DNA of 59,263 nucleotides. Source: CAZLYK01 sp964563495 (lineage in GTDB: Bacteria > Acidobacteriota > Blastocatellia > RBC074). Shown in pieces: positions 25,824-35,598 of the stretch. The notes under the pieces are model-generated. The model searched no databases and was not told the DNA's origin. It worked only from the letters and a program-made list of their open reading frames with translations. Every line of letters begins with the position of its first letter. Within the stretch, counting starts at the first letter, position 1. The stretch is taken from positions 1 to 59,263 of the forward strand of contig CAZLYK010000017.1 in assembly GCA_964563495.1 (NCBI GenBank). Direction: 5' to 3'. The translations under genes were made by a program, and so were the position numbers.

Positions 25824-27523
25824 AATAGATTGGTTGCTTTGCCATCGTCTATCACCGGCGCTCCATTGACGAGCACGTACCGCATACCTTCAGAAAGCTG
25901 GTTGGGGGCTTCAAACGTCGCACGATCGCGCACTGTTTCGGGATCAAAAACCACAACATCCGCCCACATCCCTGCCTTTAATACCCCGCGATCGATCAGC
26001 CGCATCCGCTGTGCCGGGAGCGCGGTGAATTTTCGAATTGCCTCTTCCAGCCGAAGCTTCTTTTCTTCGCGGACGTACTTGCGAAGAATTCGTGGGAATG
26101 TGCCATAGGCGCGTGGATGAGGATGTTCTTTGCCGAGCAAACCATCCGGTGCGGAGCCTTGCGAATCATTGTCAACCGAAACCCAGGGTTGCATGAGTGC
26201 GAGTGATACATCCGGCTCAGACATGGCAAACACCGCCACCTCTGAATAGGCGTCATCCTGGATCAACAAATCAAAGATCGCATCAATCGGATCCTTGTTC
26301 CACATTTTGGCGATCTCGGCTACGGTTTTGCCCTGAAGCGGCAGTAATTTTGGGTTATGGACAACGCTGACCAGGATCGCCTCCGGGCCGGGCACTTCCT
26401 GCCATTCATTGTCCCAGGTGGTGGTTGGTGTTCCCATCTCTTTACGGATGCGTGCGCGCATGGCAGGGTCTTTCAAACGCTCCAAGAGCTTTGCATCGCC
26501 GCCGTCGTGCGCCCACGGCGGGATAAATGCGGAAAGGGAATTGAACCATGCAGGGTAGGCATAGGTGTTTGCACTGATGTCGAGGCCTGCCTGCCTGGCT
26601 TTTTCGATCTGGGCAATAATGCCGGGCATGCGCCCCCAGTTCGGCTTACCCGCCGCCTTCAAATGCCAGATCTCCACCGGTATTTTGGCTTCACGTCCGA
26701 TGCGGATAGCTTCATCGAGGGCGGCCGTGATTGCACTGCCTTCGCTTCGGATATGGGTAGCGTAAATGCCTCCGAACCGGGCGCTCTCAGCCGCCAGCGC
26801 GATCAATTCCTCCGTACTCGCGTAAGGCGCGGGAGCGTACTGGAGCGAGGTGGAAACACCCACCGCGCCATCCTTCATTGCCTCGCGCACGAGCGATTTC
26901 ATCTGTTCCAATTCGGCCTGGTTCGGCGCCCGGTTGTCATCGCCCAATACGATTCGACGCACCTGGGTAGCTCCGACATAGCTCCCAAAGTTGATCCCAA
27001 TCCCCTGCTTTTCGAGTCTGGAGAAGTACTGTTGAAAGGTTCTCCAATCCGGGGTGATGTTCAAATGCTCATAGTAGATCCGGTCAGACTTGATGATTGT
27101 TTCGTTGAGCGGGGCGATAGACCCGCCTTCGCCGGTCAACTCAGTGGTAATACCCTGAAATATTTTCGAGGGAAGATGGGGGTTGACCAAAATTGAGAAC
27201 TCTGACTGCCCGAGCATGTCGATAAAGCCGGGCGCGACAATCATCCCTTGCGCATCGATCACACGCTTGCTCTTAACATCAGCCAGGTTGTTGATCGCCG
27301 CGATCTTTCCGTCCCGTATGCCGACATCGCCGGAATACCACGGCGAGCCGGTCCCGTCGATGATCCGTCCATGGCGGATGACAATATCGAAAGGCGCTTC
27401 CGAAACGTCAGTTGTCGCGACAGTGCTTGGGCGATTGCAGGCAACGAGGACATTGGTAGATAAGAACAGCATGACTGTCATCGCTAATTTCTTGGTCGTT
27501 CGTTTCATTGAGTTTTCCCTCAT
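25824..27523 (-). CDS. N-acyl-D-amino-acid deacylase-like amidohydrolase (3' end lost in gap)
   Basis: About 566 residues are visible. A lipoprotein-type signal (MTVMLFLSTNVLVACN) is followed by FDIVIRHGRIIDGTGSPWYSGDVGIRDGKIAAI, the D-aminoacylase N-terminus. GVGVSTSLQYAPAPYASTEEL-type sequence, IYATHIRSEGSAI and WHLKAAGKPNWG carry the expected barrel motifs, and GVLKAGMWADVVVFDPETVRD closes the composite beta domain. The first metal motif reads GFIDMLGQSE instead of GFIDxHxH, a variant seen in a subgroup, which suggests one metal site is missing. The reaction is removal of an acyl group from D-amino acids; the exact substrate is unknown. Confidence 0.85.
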
Positions 27524-27661
27524 CGTTTCATTTGAATTTCACGTCTGAGAAAATTCTTGATATAGCGGTCTAAAGATGATAAAAGCCTCTGGTTATTATT
27601 CAGCTTAACATATCTTTGCCGTTGCCCACCTAGACAGATATTCATATCACCGGAGGTCGAT

Positions 27662-28768
27662 ATGGATTATGGTTTTGCCCCTGGAGGAACGTCTCAGGAT
27701 GGAAGGGCTCGCGCGCTGTTCGCGAGACGCATCAATACCACCCTGATTCACCGGAAAAATCTCAGCACGCTTCGGGGATTTATCAACCGGCTCAACACGG
27801 CCCCCGGGATCATACGGCCGGTCGGGGACATCCTGCTCGGGTCTCACGCCAACGACGAGGGTTTTCTCTTCGCCACCATGTTCCCCGGACAGAAGGGGGC
27901 GACCAACTTCGAGACGCTCGAAGACTGCCTTGCGACGGCCACACACTCAATCGAGATTCCGGACGCATTGATCGGATACACACAGGGCGACCCGGTCACC
28001 ACCTTCTTTCACATCAAGGGCTGCAACATCGGCAGGGCGCGCCCGTTTCTGGTCAAGCTGAGAGAGGCGCTCGGCGACAATGTCACCGTCACCGCGCCGA
28101 AGCACTTCCATTTTATCTTTTTCCATACCTCGTACGGCGTCTGGGAATCGATGGATTATCAATACAGGATCGTCCAGCCGAACGCCTTCGCCAAGCGGGC
28201 CGATGCCGTGACGGCTTTTGAAACCGCCGGTTTTGAGGACATCGACGGCAATCCCGTTCCGACTGCAAATTGGAGTAAGTGGATACCCAAGAAGATCAAC
28301 CGGACAGCCAAGGTCGATGTTCCGACCAAACTTGGCGTGACCATAGGCAAGCGCAAGACGATTACCTGCGAGCGAGAATTCCGGGTCAAGCAAAAACAGT
28401 TTAATTACAGCATCAACTATCCGACGGCCGGCGACGTCCCCGCGTCGCGCGTCGATCGCGAGGCGGCGCTCGAGCTATCTCTCAATAACAACCCGGTTTT
28501 TGATTCCGCCCATGAATTTCCCGAATACGAGCGTTGGGGTTATGCGGACATACCCGATTTTATCGCCGGTTACAAGTGGTCTTTTCAGCGGAACAAGAGA
28601 AGGTTGATCTGCACCGGGTCGCGGTATGAATACACTGTCATCGTCTCGGTCCTGGATACGACAACTGGGGACCTGATCTTCAATTTTCATCCGAACGCCG
28701 GCTCGCCGCACGCGGCCATCACGACGGGCATGGTCGAAAGCGACGCCCGGCTTTTCGAAATCGTCTGA
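27662..28768 (+). CDS. Unknown 368-aa protein, first gene of the giant-protein locus
   Basis: Starts at an ATG with GGAGG 7 bases upstream. No signal peptide or membrane span. The middle part, TTFFHIKGCNIGRARPFLVK followed by LREALGDNVTVTAPKHFHFIFFH, recalls the strand-turn-helix with a Gly-Cys pair seen in caspase-like or DUF4347-type folds, but the usual catalytic His-Cys pair cannot be assigned with confidence. The C-terminal 100 residues are aromatic and rich in charged residues (YKWSFQRNKRRLICTGSRYEY). It is followed 9 bp later by the DUF6603-like gene, so they are one operon. Its place at the head of the run suggests a soluble partner or regulator. Confidence 0.8.
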   Translation: MDYGFAPGGTSQDGRARALFARRINTTLIHRKNLSTLRGFINRLNTAPGIIRPVGDILLGSHANDEGFLFATMFPGQKGATNFETLEDCLATATHSIEIPDALIGYTQGDPVTTFFHIKGCNIGRARPFLVKLREALGDNVTVTAPKHFHFIFFHTSYGVWESMDYQYRIVQPNAFAKRADAVTAFETAGFEDIDGNPVPTANWSKWIPKKINRTAKVDVPTKLGVTIGKRKTITCEREFRVKQKQFNYSINYPTAGDVPASRVDREAALELSLNNNPVFDSAHEFPEYERWGYADIPDFIAGYKWSFQRNKRRLICTGSRYEYTVIVSVLDTTTGDLIFNFHPNAGSPHAAITTGMVESDARLFEIV

Positions 28769-28777
28769 CGGGATCTT

Positions 28778-31700
28778 ATGGCTGATGATCGAAACACCAT
28801 TGCCGTACTCGCTGAAGAACTGGCCCTCGCCCTGCAGCCGTTGAGCGCCGCGTTCACATCACCGGAGGCGCTGCGTGATTTCCTGGAGGAGCTGGGGTGG
28901 GATTTCAACGCCGTTCCCGCGGCGATCGATGCTTTGAAGGCCCCGATCGAGCAGGCGTTCTCCATGGTCGATGGCGAGACGATAGACACCGGGCAGATCC
29001 CCAGACTGCTCGAACAGATACGAAACGCCTTCAACGCCATCGGCAATCTGAACAGCGCCGGAGGTCTCGCCAACGAATTCAAGGACGAATTTCCAGGCCA
29101 GCTCGGCCAGTTCCTGATTGTTGAATACCTGCTCAAACAACATCCCGGTTGGGGTTATTTATTGATGACCCTCGGAGTGATCCGTCTCGAAGAGACCGCG
29201 GCGACCGCGACGCGCCCGGCTTACACGAAGCGAGTTTTTGCTTTCCGGGATTTCAACCAGCTCTTCAACAACCCGCTGGTCTTTTTCAAAAACGGTTACC
29301 AGTGGGGCCAGCCGGGTTTCGAGGGAGAGCGATTTCTGGCCAGCCTGAACAGCCTGCTGACGTCCTGGGGCTTCAATCTTCAACCAAGGTCTTTGGATGC
29401 AAACACGCTCAGCGTGCTCAATCAGGGCGCGACCAGCCCTGAGGAATCATACGACACATCGCTACAGCTGATCCTGATCGAGGACAGCGTGGATGCGGCA
29501 AGTTTCAACGCGGGTGTAGGGCTTTTCCTGCTGCCTCAAACCGCGGGGAGCAAGCCGGGGTTCGCCCTGCTGCCGTCGGCCTCGGCGGAGTTTACCGAAA
29601 CGATAGAGATCACAGACACGCTCGAACTGGGTTTTCAGGGCGGCATAGATCTGAACGGAGGGGTCGGCATTCTGGTTCGACCCGATAGCGAGATAGAGTT
29701 TCTGATCGGGTTCGCCGCCGGGGCGCCGGCGAGCGCGTCCGGTAATCTGGCCGTCATTTTGCGGCTCGCCAACCCGGAATCGCCGCTCACACTGATTGGT
29801 TCGCCGGATGCGAGCCGGCTGGAAGTCGCGGGCGTCTCGACCACTGGCGGGACGCGATTCCATTCGAACGGCAAGTTCGAGGTCTTCACGGAATTTGCGC
29901 TCGAACAGGGCAAGATCATGATCAAGCCCGGGCCGGAGGAGTCGGACGGTTTTCTGGCCAAGCTTCTGCCAGGCGATGGAATAAAGATCGAGTTCGACCT
30001 CTCAGTCGGATTCTCGACAACCAAGGGGCTCTATTTCGGCGGCAGCGGCGGGCTGGAGATCAGCCTTCCGGCTCACATCCAACTCGGCCCGATAGAAATT
30101 CAGTCGGCCCTGATCGCGGTCAAGTTCAAGGATGGCGGAATCCCGGTTGAGTTGGCCGCGACGATCAAGGGCGACCTGGCGGTCTTGAAAGCGGTCGTCG
30201 AAAACATAGGGCTCAAGGCGACCTTCACCTTCCCGGACGACGGGAAGGGAAATCTGGGGCCGGTCAATCTGGCGCTGGGTTTCCGCCCGCCGAACGGCGT
30301 GGGCCTTTCGATCGACGCCGGGGTCGTCAAGGGCGGCGGTTATCTGTATCTGGACTTTGACAAGGGTGAATATGCAGGCGCCCTGGAGCTGACCTTCAGC
30401 GGTTTTCTGGCGCTCAAAGCGATCGGGTTGATCAACACCAAATTGCCGGGAGGGCAGCCGGGCTTTTCGCTGCTCGTGATCATCACCGCCGAATTCAACC
30501 CGGGCTTTCAACTCGGATTCGGGTTCACCCTGAGCGGAGTGGGCGGACTGCTGGGTCTCAACCGCATGGTCCTGATCGACCAGCTGGCCGGCCGGGTCAA
30601 GACGGGCGCGGTCAACAGCATTCTCTTCCCGACCAACGTGATCGAGAATGCGCCGCGAATCCTGAGCGACCTGCGAGCGATCTTCCCGCCGCAGGAGGGC
30701 CGGTTTCTGATCGGGCCGATGGCCAAGATCGGTTGGGGCACCCCGACGCTGATCTCGATTTCGCTGGGCATTATCATCGAGATCCCGGGCAACATCGTCA
30801 TCCTCGGCCGGCTGCGGATCAACCTGCCGACCGAGGATTCGCCATTGATCCTGCTCCAGGTGACCTTCATCGGCGCGATCGAGTTCGACAAACGGCGGAT
30901 CTGGTTTTTCGCGACACTTTATGAATCGCGGATCCTGTTCATTACCCTCGACGGCGATATGGGGCTGCTCATGGATTTCAGCGACAACCCCAATTTCGTC
31001 CTCTCGGTCGGCGGGTTCCACCCGCGCTATACCGCGCCGGCACTGCCATTTCCGACCCCGGCGCGGATTTCGATGTCGATCATCAACGAGAGCTGGGCGC
31101 GGATCCGGTTCGAGTCGTACTTTGCGGTGACCTCGAATTCGGTTCAGTTCGGGACGCGGTCTGAGATGTATTTCGGTTTCGACGCGCTGAGCGTCGAAGG
31201 GCATTTGAGCTTTGACGCGCTCTTCCGGTTCTCTCCCTTCTATTTCATCGTCGAGATCTCGGCGGGGTTCTCGGTCAAGGTCTTCGGGATAGGCCTCTTC
31301 AGCGTGCACCTGCGCGGGTCGCTCGAAGGCCCGGCGCCATGGCGTGTGCGAGGTTCGGCGTCGATCTCGCTGCTCTTCTTCTCGATCGACGTCGATGTCG
31401 ATGTGACTTTCGGCGAGGAGCGGCGAGAGCAGCTGCCGCCGATCAGCGTTCTGCCGATCATCCATGCCGAACTGGACAAGATCGATAACTGGCGGGCGAC
31501 GCTGCCTCCGTCGGGGCAATTGTTTGCCAGCCTGCGAGATCTGAAAGACGAGGCGGCGCTGGTCCTGCATCCGGTCGGGACGCTACACATCTCGCAGCGC
31601 GCCGTTCCGCTCAAACTCAAGCTCGACAAGATCGGAAACCAGAAGGTCGCCGACGTCAATTTTTTGACCCTGGAAGCGCTGCCCAACGGGCTGGCGGTGA

Positions 31701-32206
31701 AGACTGCTTTACGAGAGCCCTTTGCGACGGCGCAGTATCAGGAGATGGATGATGCGCGCAAGCTCTCTTCGCCTCCTTTCGAGCCCCACGAATCAGGTGT
31801 GGAGCTCTCAGGCGCGGGGCGAGAATGGGCGACGGGGCCGTCGGCTGAGCGCAATGTCCGGTATGAGACGATCATCATCGATACGGCCTTCGAGCGATAC
31901 CGCATCCGCTTCTTCAAGTTCTGGGACTCTCTGTTTACGCATTTCCGGCTCGGTGCGGCCGTCTCCAAATCGTCAGCCTCGCTGGCGGCCGAGAAGAAGC
32001 TCCAGCCGTTTGCCGAGAAGGTAGAGGTCGCGGTGGATCTATACGCCGTCGCACAGCAATCGGACAACAAAGCCTTGAGCGGGGCGAGCGCCTTCGCCAG
32101 TTACGCCGAAGCCAGGGGTCACGCGGCCGAAGCCATCCGGAAAAACCCGGCGCTGGCCGATGCGATTCACGTTATCCCGGTGAGTGAAATTAATAGACAG
32201 GATTGA
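28778..32206 (+). CDS. DUF6603-like repetitive beta protein (1142 aa)
   Basis: After a helical N-terminal region (~1-170) the protein is a long series of alternating hydrophobic strands rich in Gly, for example LYFGGSGGLEISLPAHIQLG, GVGLSIDAGVVKGGGYLYLD and FSVGFSTTKG-type repeats, typical of the family I know as DUF6603. It has no clear signal peptide. The repeats alternate like those of an elongated beta-sheet or lipid-groove protein; a rod or bridge is possible but unproven. The last ~150 residues are helical. The final residues EINRQD come from a copy of the dispersed repeat that has run into the gene. It is second in the operon, with the next gene 32 bp away. Confidence 0.75.
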   Translation: MADDRNTIAVLAEELALALQPLSAAFTSPEALRDFLEELGWDFNAVPAAIDALKAPIEQAFSMVDGETIDTGQIPRLLEQIRNAFNAIGNLNSAGGLANEFKDEFPGQLGQFLIVEYLLKQHPGWGYLLMTLGVIRLEETAATATRPAYTKRVFAFRDFNQLFNNPLVFFKNGYQWGQPGFEGERFLASLNSLLTSWGFNLQPRSLDANTLSVLNQGATSPEESYDTSLQLILIEDSVDAASFNAGVGLFLLPQTAGSKPGFALLPSASAEFTETIEITDTLELGFQGGIDLNGGVGILVRPDSEIEFLIGFAAGAPASASGNLAVILRLANPESPLTLIGSPDASRLEVAGVSTTGGTRFHSNGKFEVFTEFALEQGKIMIKPGPEESDGFLAKLLPGDGIKIEFDLSVGFSTTKGLYFGGSGGLEISLPAHIQLGPIEIQSALIAVKFKDGGIPVELAATIKGDLAVLKAVVENIGLKATFTFPDDGKGNLGPVNLALGFRPPNGVGLSIDAGVVKGGGYLYLDFDKGEYAGALELTFSGFLALKAIGLINTKLPGGQPGFSLLVIITAEFNPGFQLGFGFTLSGVGGLLGLNRMVLIDQLAGRVKTGAVNSILFPTNVIENAPRILSDLRAIFPPQEGRFLIGPMAKIGWGTPTLISISLGIIIEIPGNIVILGRLRINLPTEDSPLILLQVTFIGAIEFDKRRIWFFATLYESRILFITLDGDMGLLMDFSDNPNFVLSVGGFHPRYTAPALPFPTPARISMSIINESWARIRFESYFAVTSNSVQFGTRSEMYFGFDALSVEGHLSFDALFRFSPFYFIVEISAGFSVKVFGIGLFSVHLRGSLEGPAPWRVRGSASISLLFFSIDVDVDVTFGEERREQLPPISVLPIIHAELDKIDNWRATLPPSGQLFASLRDLKDEAALVLHPVGTLHISQRAVPLKLKLDKIGNQKVADVNFLTLEALPNGLAVKTALREPFATAQYQEMDDARKLSSPPFEPHESGVELSGAGREWATGPSAERNVRYETIIIDTAFERYRIRFFKFWDSLFTHFRLGAAVSKSSASLAAEKKLQPFAEKVEVAVDLYAVAQQSDNKALSGASAFASYAEARGHAAEAIRKNPALADAIHVIPVSEINRQD

Positions 32207-32236
32207 TAGGATTTATGCAGGATTAAACAGGATTAT
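32190..32236. repeat. Dispersed repeat overlapping a gene end
   Basis: TTAATAGACAGGATTGATAG followed by units ending AAACAGGATTA. The first part supplies the last codons (INRQD) and stop of the gene at 28778, and the rest fills the spacer to the next gene. A closely similar copy does the same at the end of the 41168 gene (43011-43056). Confidence 0.85.
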
Positions 32237-32238
32237 TG

Positions 32239-35200
32239 ATGAGCACTGTACCGATCGCAGCCTATTCTTTTCTGCCCTGGGCTCGCCAGGGTCTGGGGAT
32301 ACATATTCAGGAAGAGGATTCGCCCTCGAACACAAAGCCGCGCGGATCGATCTCTGTCCAGTTAAGGGTCAAGGGACAGCTGACGGCAGGGGGCGAATCG
32401 ATAGCGGATGTCAATAAGCCGGTCCAGCTTTACGGTCCCGGAGACATCATCGGCATCGATGCGAGGGCGATCATACGCACCGAGCCGCTCCACTGGATCA
32501 CCAATTTCGAGTCGAACTATCTGCCGTTCGTCGAGTTTTATGATGAGGATTTCCCCTGGCGGTACACCCCGGCCAAGCCGTCGGCTGACCGCCGCCGCCT
32601 GCGCCCCTGGATCACGCTGGTCATTCTGGAAGAGAACGAGTTTAAGGAGGGCGGCAACCTGCTGGGGCGGAAACTGCCGTTTATCATCGTCGGCGGAGCA
32701 GCGGGAAAGTTCCCGCCGCCGGCAGAGCTATGGGCCTGGGCGCACGTCCACGTCAATGGCAAGCTGGGAGGCGACCCCAACGATCCTGACGGGTTGGCGC
32801 AGAGGCTGGACCAGACAATCCGCGCTGACCGCGATCTGGCTTATTCACGCCTGCTTTGCCCGCGTATCCTCAAACCCAACACCGGCTATCACGCTTTTGT
32901 CATCCCGACTTTCGAATCCGGGCGGCTCGCCGGTCTGGGAGCCGATCCGGCCGGCGTACCATCGGCGATTCAGGCTGCCTGGGAGAATTATACGGGCCGG
33001 GAAGGAAAAGAACCCGATCTCTATCCTTATTATCATCGCTGGTATTTCCGGACAGGATCGGTCGGAGATTTCGAATACCTGGTCCGGCTGCTCAAGCCCA
33101 AACCGGTCAACCCGCGTGTCGGCACACGCGATATGGACGTGCAGGAACCCGGCGCCAATCTGCCCGGAATCGACGATCCGGTCGACGGCATTCTGCGGCT
33201 GGGCGGGGCTTTGAAGGTGCCGGAGAGCGTCTTCACCGAGGATGAGCTCAAGGAGTTCAAGAAATATGATGAGTGGGCGAAGAACTACCCGCACCCGTTC
33301 CAGGTCAAGCTCGCGTCGCTGGTCAACCTGCAGACGGATTACGAGGAGAAGGCCGCTCAACAGGCCAATCAGGAGAGCGGGCTGGATCTGAGCAAGATCG
33401 AGGATGGCGACCAGGACCCGCTGATCGTTCCGCCGATCTATGGCCGCTGGCATGCGAAAACGAAGCGGTTGCTCGAAGGTCCTGCGGGCATTGAACCGAA
33501 CCGTGATAACTGGGTGCACGAGCTCAACCTGGATCCGCGGTTCCGTGTGGCCGCCGGTTTCGGCACTCGCGTGGTTCAGGAAAATCAGGAGAACCTCATG
33601 GAGTCGGCCTGGAATCAGGTCGGCAAGGTCCTCGAGGGAAATCGCAAGATCCGGTTCGGTCTGATGGCACTGGCGACCAGCCGCGCCTGGCACGCTCGCC
33701 ATTTCGAGGCCATGCAGAAGAAGGCGCCGGAACGATTCCTCATGATGGCGGCGCCGGTCGAGCGGCGTGTGCTGGCCGAAGGGGTCACGGTTTACCACCA
33801 GATGCAGCAAAGCCTGGCGCCGGCAGCGGCGGTATCAAAAACCATGCGGCAGGCGATCAGGCCGCGCTGGCGCGTGGCTCGCCGGGCCGGGCTGGATGCC
33901 GGGCGTAATCTATCGAACCTGCTCGGGCGTATGAACCTGGGCGAGGTTGCAGCCGCTCCACCCAAGGTTGTCGCGCCGGGCCTGACGACCGGCGAAAAGC
34001 TGGCCGAAGAACTCCGCCCGCGCAACCTGCCCGCTTCCTGGCTGGATGCGCTGCGCCGCCGGCCGTGGCTACGCTGGCTGCCGCTGATCGTGGCGCTGGT
34101 CCTGGCGCTGATCGCGCTGTTGCTTTTTCCGCTCGCTTCGGGTCTGGCGCTGGCGGTCGCATCAATCGCCGCTGGAGCCTTGATCTACCGGCGTATCGAT
34201 CGCATCAGGCAGCGCGATCGCGCGGCGGATGTGCTGCGGCCCGATCTGCGAACTCCCGAAGCCGTTGACGATCTGCCGGCAAGCCCGGATTTCCGGATTC
34301 GCCCTCCCGGAACCGGATCTGCCCCGCAAATCGGGACAACCGACAGCCAGGAGGCAAAGCGTTTCAAGGCGTCACTGCGCAATCTCTATCAGGTAGATGC
34401 GACTGAGCGCGATATCCCATTGCCGTCGCCACGCAAACTGAACCTTGCGGCGCTGGCGACGGCGACGGTTGAGACGATCCGGCCCGATCGGACGATTCCA
34501 GCGCGCATCCTGGGTTCGGTCCAGATTCCCGAACGGATTCGACGCGAACTGGTCGAGGACTTCGGCGAAGTCATGGTCTATCCCGAATTCGACCAGCCTA
34601 TGTACGGACCGCTCAAGGAGATCTCGGCGGAGCTCTTCTTGCCCAACATCCAATTGATCGAAGAGAACAGCATCACACTGCTCGAGACGAATCAGAAGTT
34701 CATAGAGTCCTATCTGGTCGGACTGAACCACGAATTCGCGCGTGAGCTGCTCTGGCGTGAATATCCCACCGATCAGCGCGGCAGCTATTTCCGCCAGTTC
34801 TGGGATGTGACGGGTTTTCTGGCCGATCCGAATATCGATCGTCAGACTTTGCGCGAGAAGCTGCGCGACATCCCGGAGCTGCATCGCTGGCCGAAGGACT
34901 CGAAGCTCGGTCAGCACGACAATCGCGAGGAGCGCCCCGGGGTCGATGAGGATGAGCTGGTGCTGGTCATCCGCGGCGAGCTGCTCAAGAAATATCCGAC
35001 CGCGGTCGTTTACGCTCATCGCGCGGCCTGGCAGCGGACGAACGATCACAAGATAGACAAGTCGAAACCGCGCCTGTTGCTGGATCTGCCGGCCGGGCAG
35101 GAATCGAACCCACCGCGCGATATCGTCAAAACGCCGCTCTATGAAGCGAAGGTCGATCCGGACATCTATTTCTTCGGCTTTGATCTGACGGAAGAGGTCG

Positions 35201-35598
35201 CACGCGGCGGAAAGACGCTTCCCAACGGTGAGGAAGATCCGGGCTGGTTCTTCGTCATCCAGGAACGTCCGGGCGAGCCGCGCTTCGGCCTGGATCTGCC
35301 GCGTGACGCCCCTCAGTCGATCTGGCATACCTGGAACGATCTGGCGTGGAGCGATGTGGTGGCGACGCTGCCGGTGGCGCCCGGGACTCATCTCAAGGTC
35401 GGCCAGAAGCCCGTCTCGCTGACCGACCCCGGCAATGCTCAAGGGACTGATGTCAAGACGCAATACGATGAAGACAAGCGCTTTCGCTGGCGCACCGACA
35501 CGCATGCCGCGGAGCTCGCCTACATCCTTTATCAGGTTCCCGTCATGATGGCCGTCCACGCAGCCGAAATGCTGCCGAGGCTGATTAAAGATGCCTAG
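32239..35598 (+). CDS. Unknown 1119-aa protein with a central membrane hairpin
   Basis: Starts at ATG 32239 (a TTG at 32236 is also in frame; there is no clear ribosome site). Residues 1-600 are soluble, mixed alpha/beta, including RPWITLVILEENEF and NWVHELNLDPRFRVAAGFGT. Residues 610-652 (WLRWLPLIVALVLALIALLL and SGLALAVASIAAGALIY) form a two-span hairpin. The C-terminal half has a well-kept block: ESYLVGLNHEFARELLWREY, then PTDQRGSYFRQFWDV. I recognise that block as a pattern found in other bacterial hypothetical proteins of similar size, with no known function. Its end overlaps the next start by 8 bp (ATGCCTAG), so translation is coupled. Confidence 0.8.
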   Translation: MSTVPIAAYSFLPWARQGLGIHIQEEDSPSNTKPRGSISVQLRVKGQLTAGGESIADVNKPVQLYGPGDIIGIDARAIIRTEPLHWITNFESNYLPFVEFYDEDFPWRYTPAKPSADRRRLRPWITLVILEENEFKEGGNLLGRKLPFIIVGGAAGKFPPPAELWAWAHVHVNGKLGGDPNDPDGLAQRLDQTIRADRDLAYSRLLCPRILKPNTGYHAFVIPTFESGRLAGLGADPAGVPSAIQAAWENYTGREGKEPDLYPYYHRWYFRTGSVGDFEYLVRLLKPKPVNPRVGTRDMDVQEPGANLPGIDDPVDGILRLGGALKVPESVFTEDELKEFKKYDEWAKNYPHPFQVKLASLVNLQTDYEEKAAQQANQESGLDLSKIEDGDQDPLIVPPIYGRWHAKTKRLLEGPAGIEPNRDNWVHELNLDPRFRVAAGFGTRVVQENQENLMESAWNQVGKVLEGNRKIRFGLMALATSRAWHARHFEAMQKKAPERFLMMAAPVERRVLAEGVTVYHQMQQSLAPAAAVSKTMRQAIRPRWRVARRAGLDAGRNLSNLLGRMNLGEVAAAPPKVVAPGLTTGEKLAEELRPRNLPASWLDALRRRPWLRWLPLIVALVLALIALLLFPLASGLALAVASIAAGALIYRRIDRIRQRDRAADVLRPDLRTPEAVDDLPASPDFRIRPPGTGSAPQIGTTDSQEAKRFKASLRNLYQVDATERDIPLPSPRKLNLAALATATVETIRPDRTIPARILGSVQIPERIRRELVEDFGEVMVYPEFDQPMYGPLKEISAELFLPNIQLIEENSITLLETNQKFIESYLVGLNHEFARELLWREYPTDQRGSYFRQFWDVTGFLADPNIDRQTLREKLRDIPELHRWPKDSKLGQHDNREERPGVDEDELVLVIRGELLKKYPTAVVYAHRAAWQRTNDHKIDKSKPRLLLDLPAGQESNPPRDIVKTPLYEAKVDPDIYFFGFDLTEEVARGGKTLPNGEEDPGWFFVIQERPGEPRFGLDLPRDAPQSIWHTWNDLAWSDVVATLPVAPGTHLKVGQKPVSLTDPGNAQGTDVKTQYDEDKRFRWRTDTHAAELAYILYQVPVMMAVHAAEMLPRLIKDA

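Noticed and set aside
30002..31570. Long antisense open frames opposite the DUF6603-like gene, smc, metK and ahcY
   Set aside because: They are highly charged or Arg-rich, lack ribosome sites and mirror GC-rich codons of well-supported genes on the other strand.
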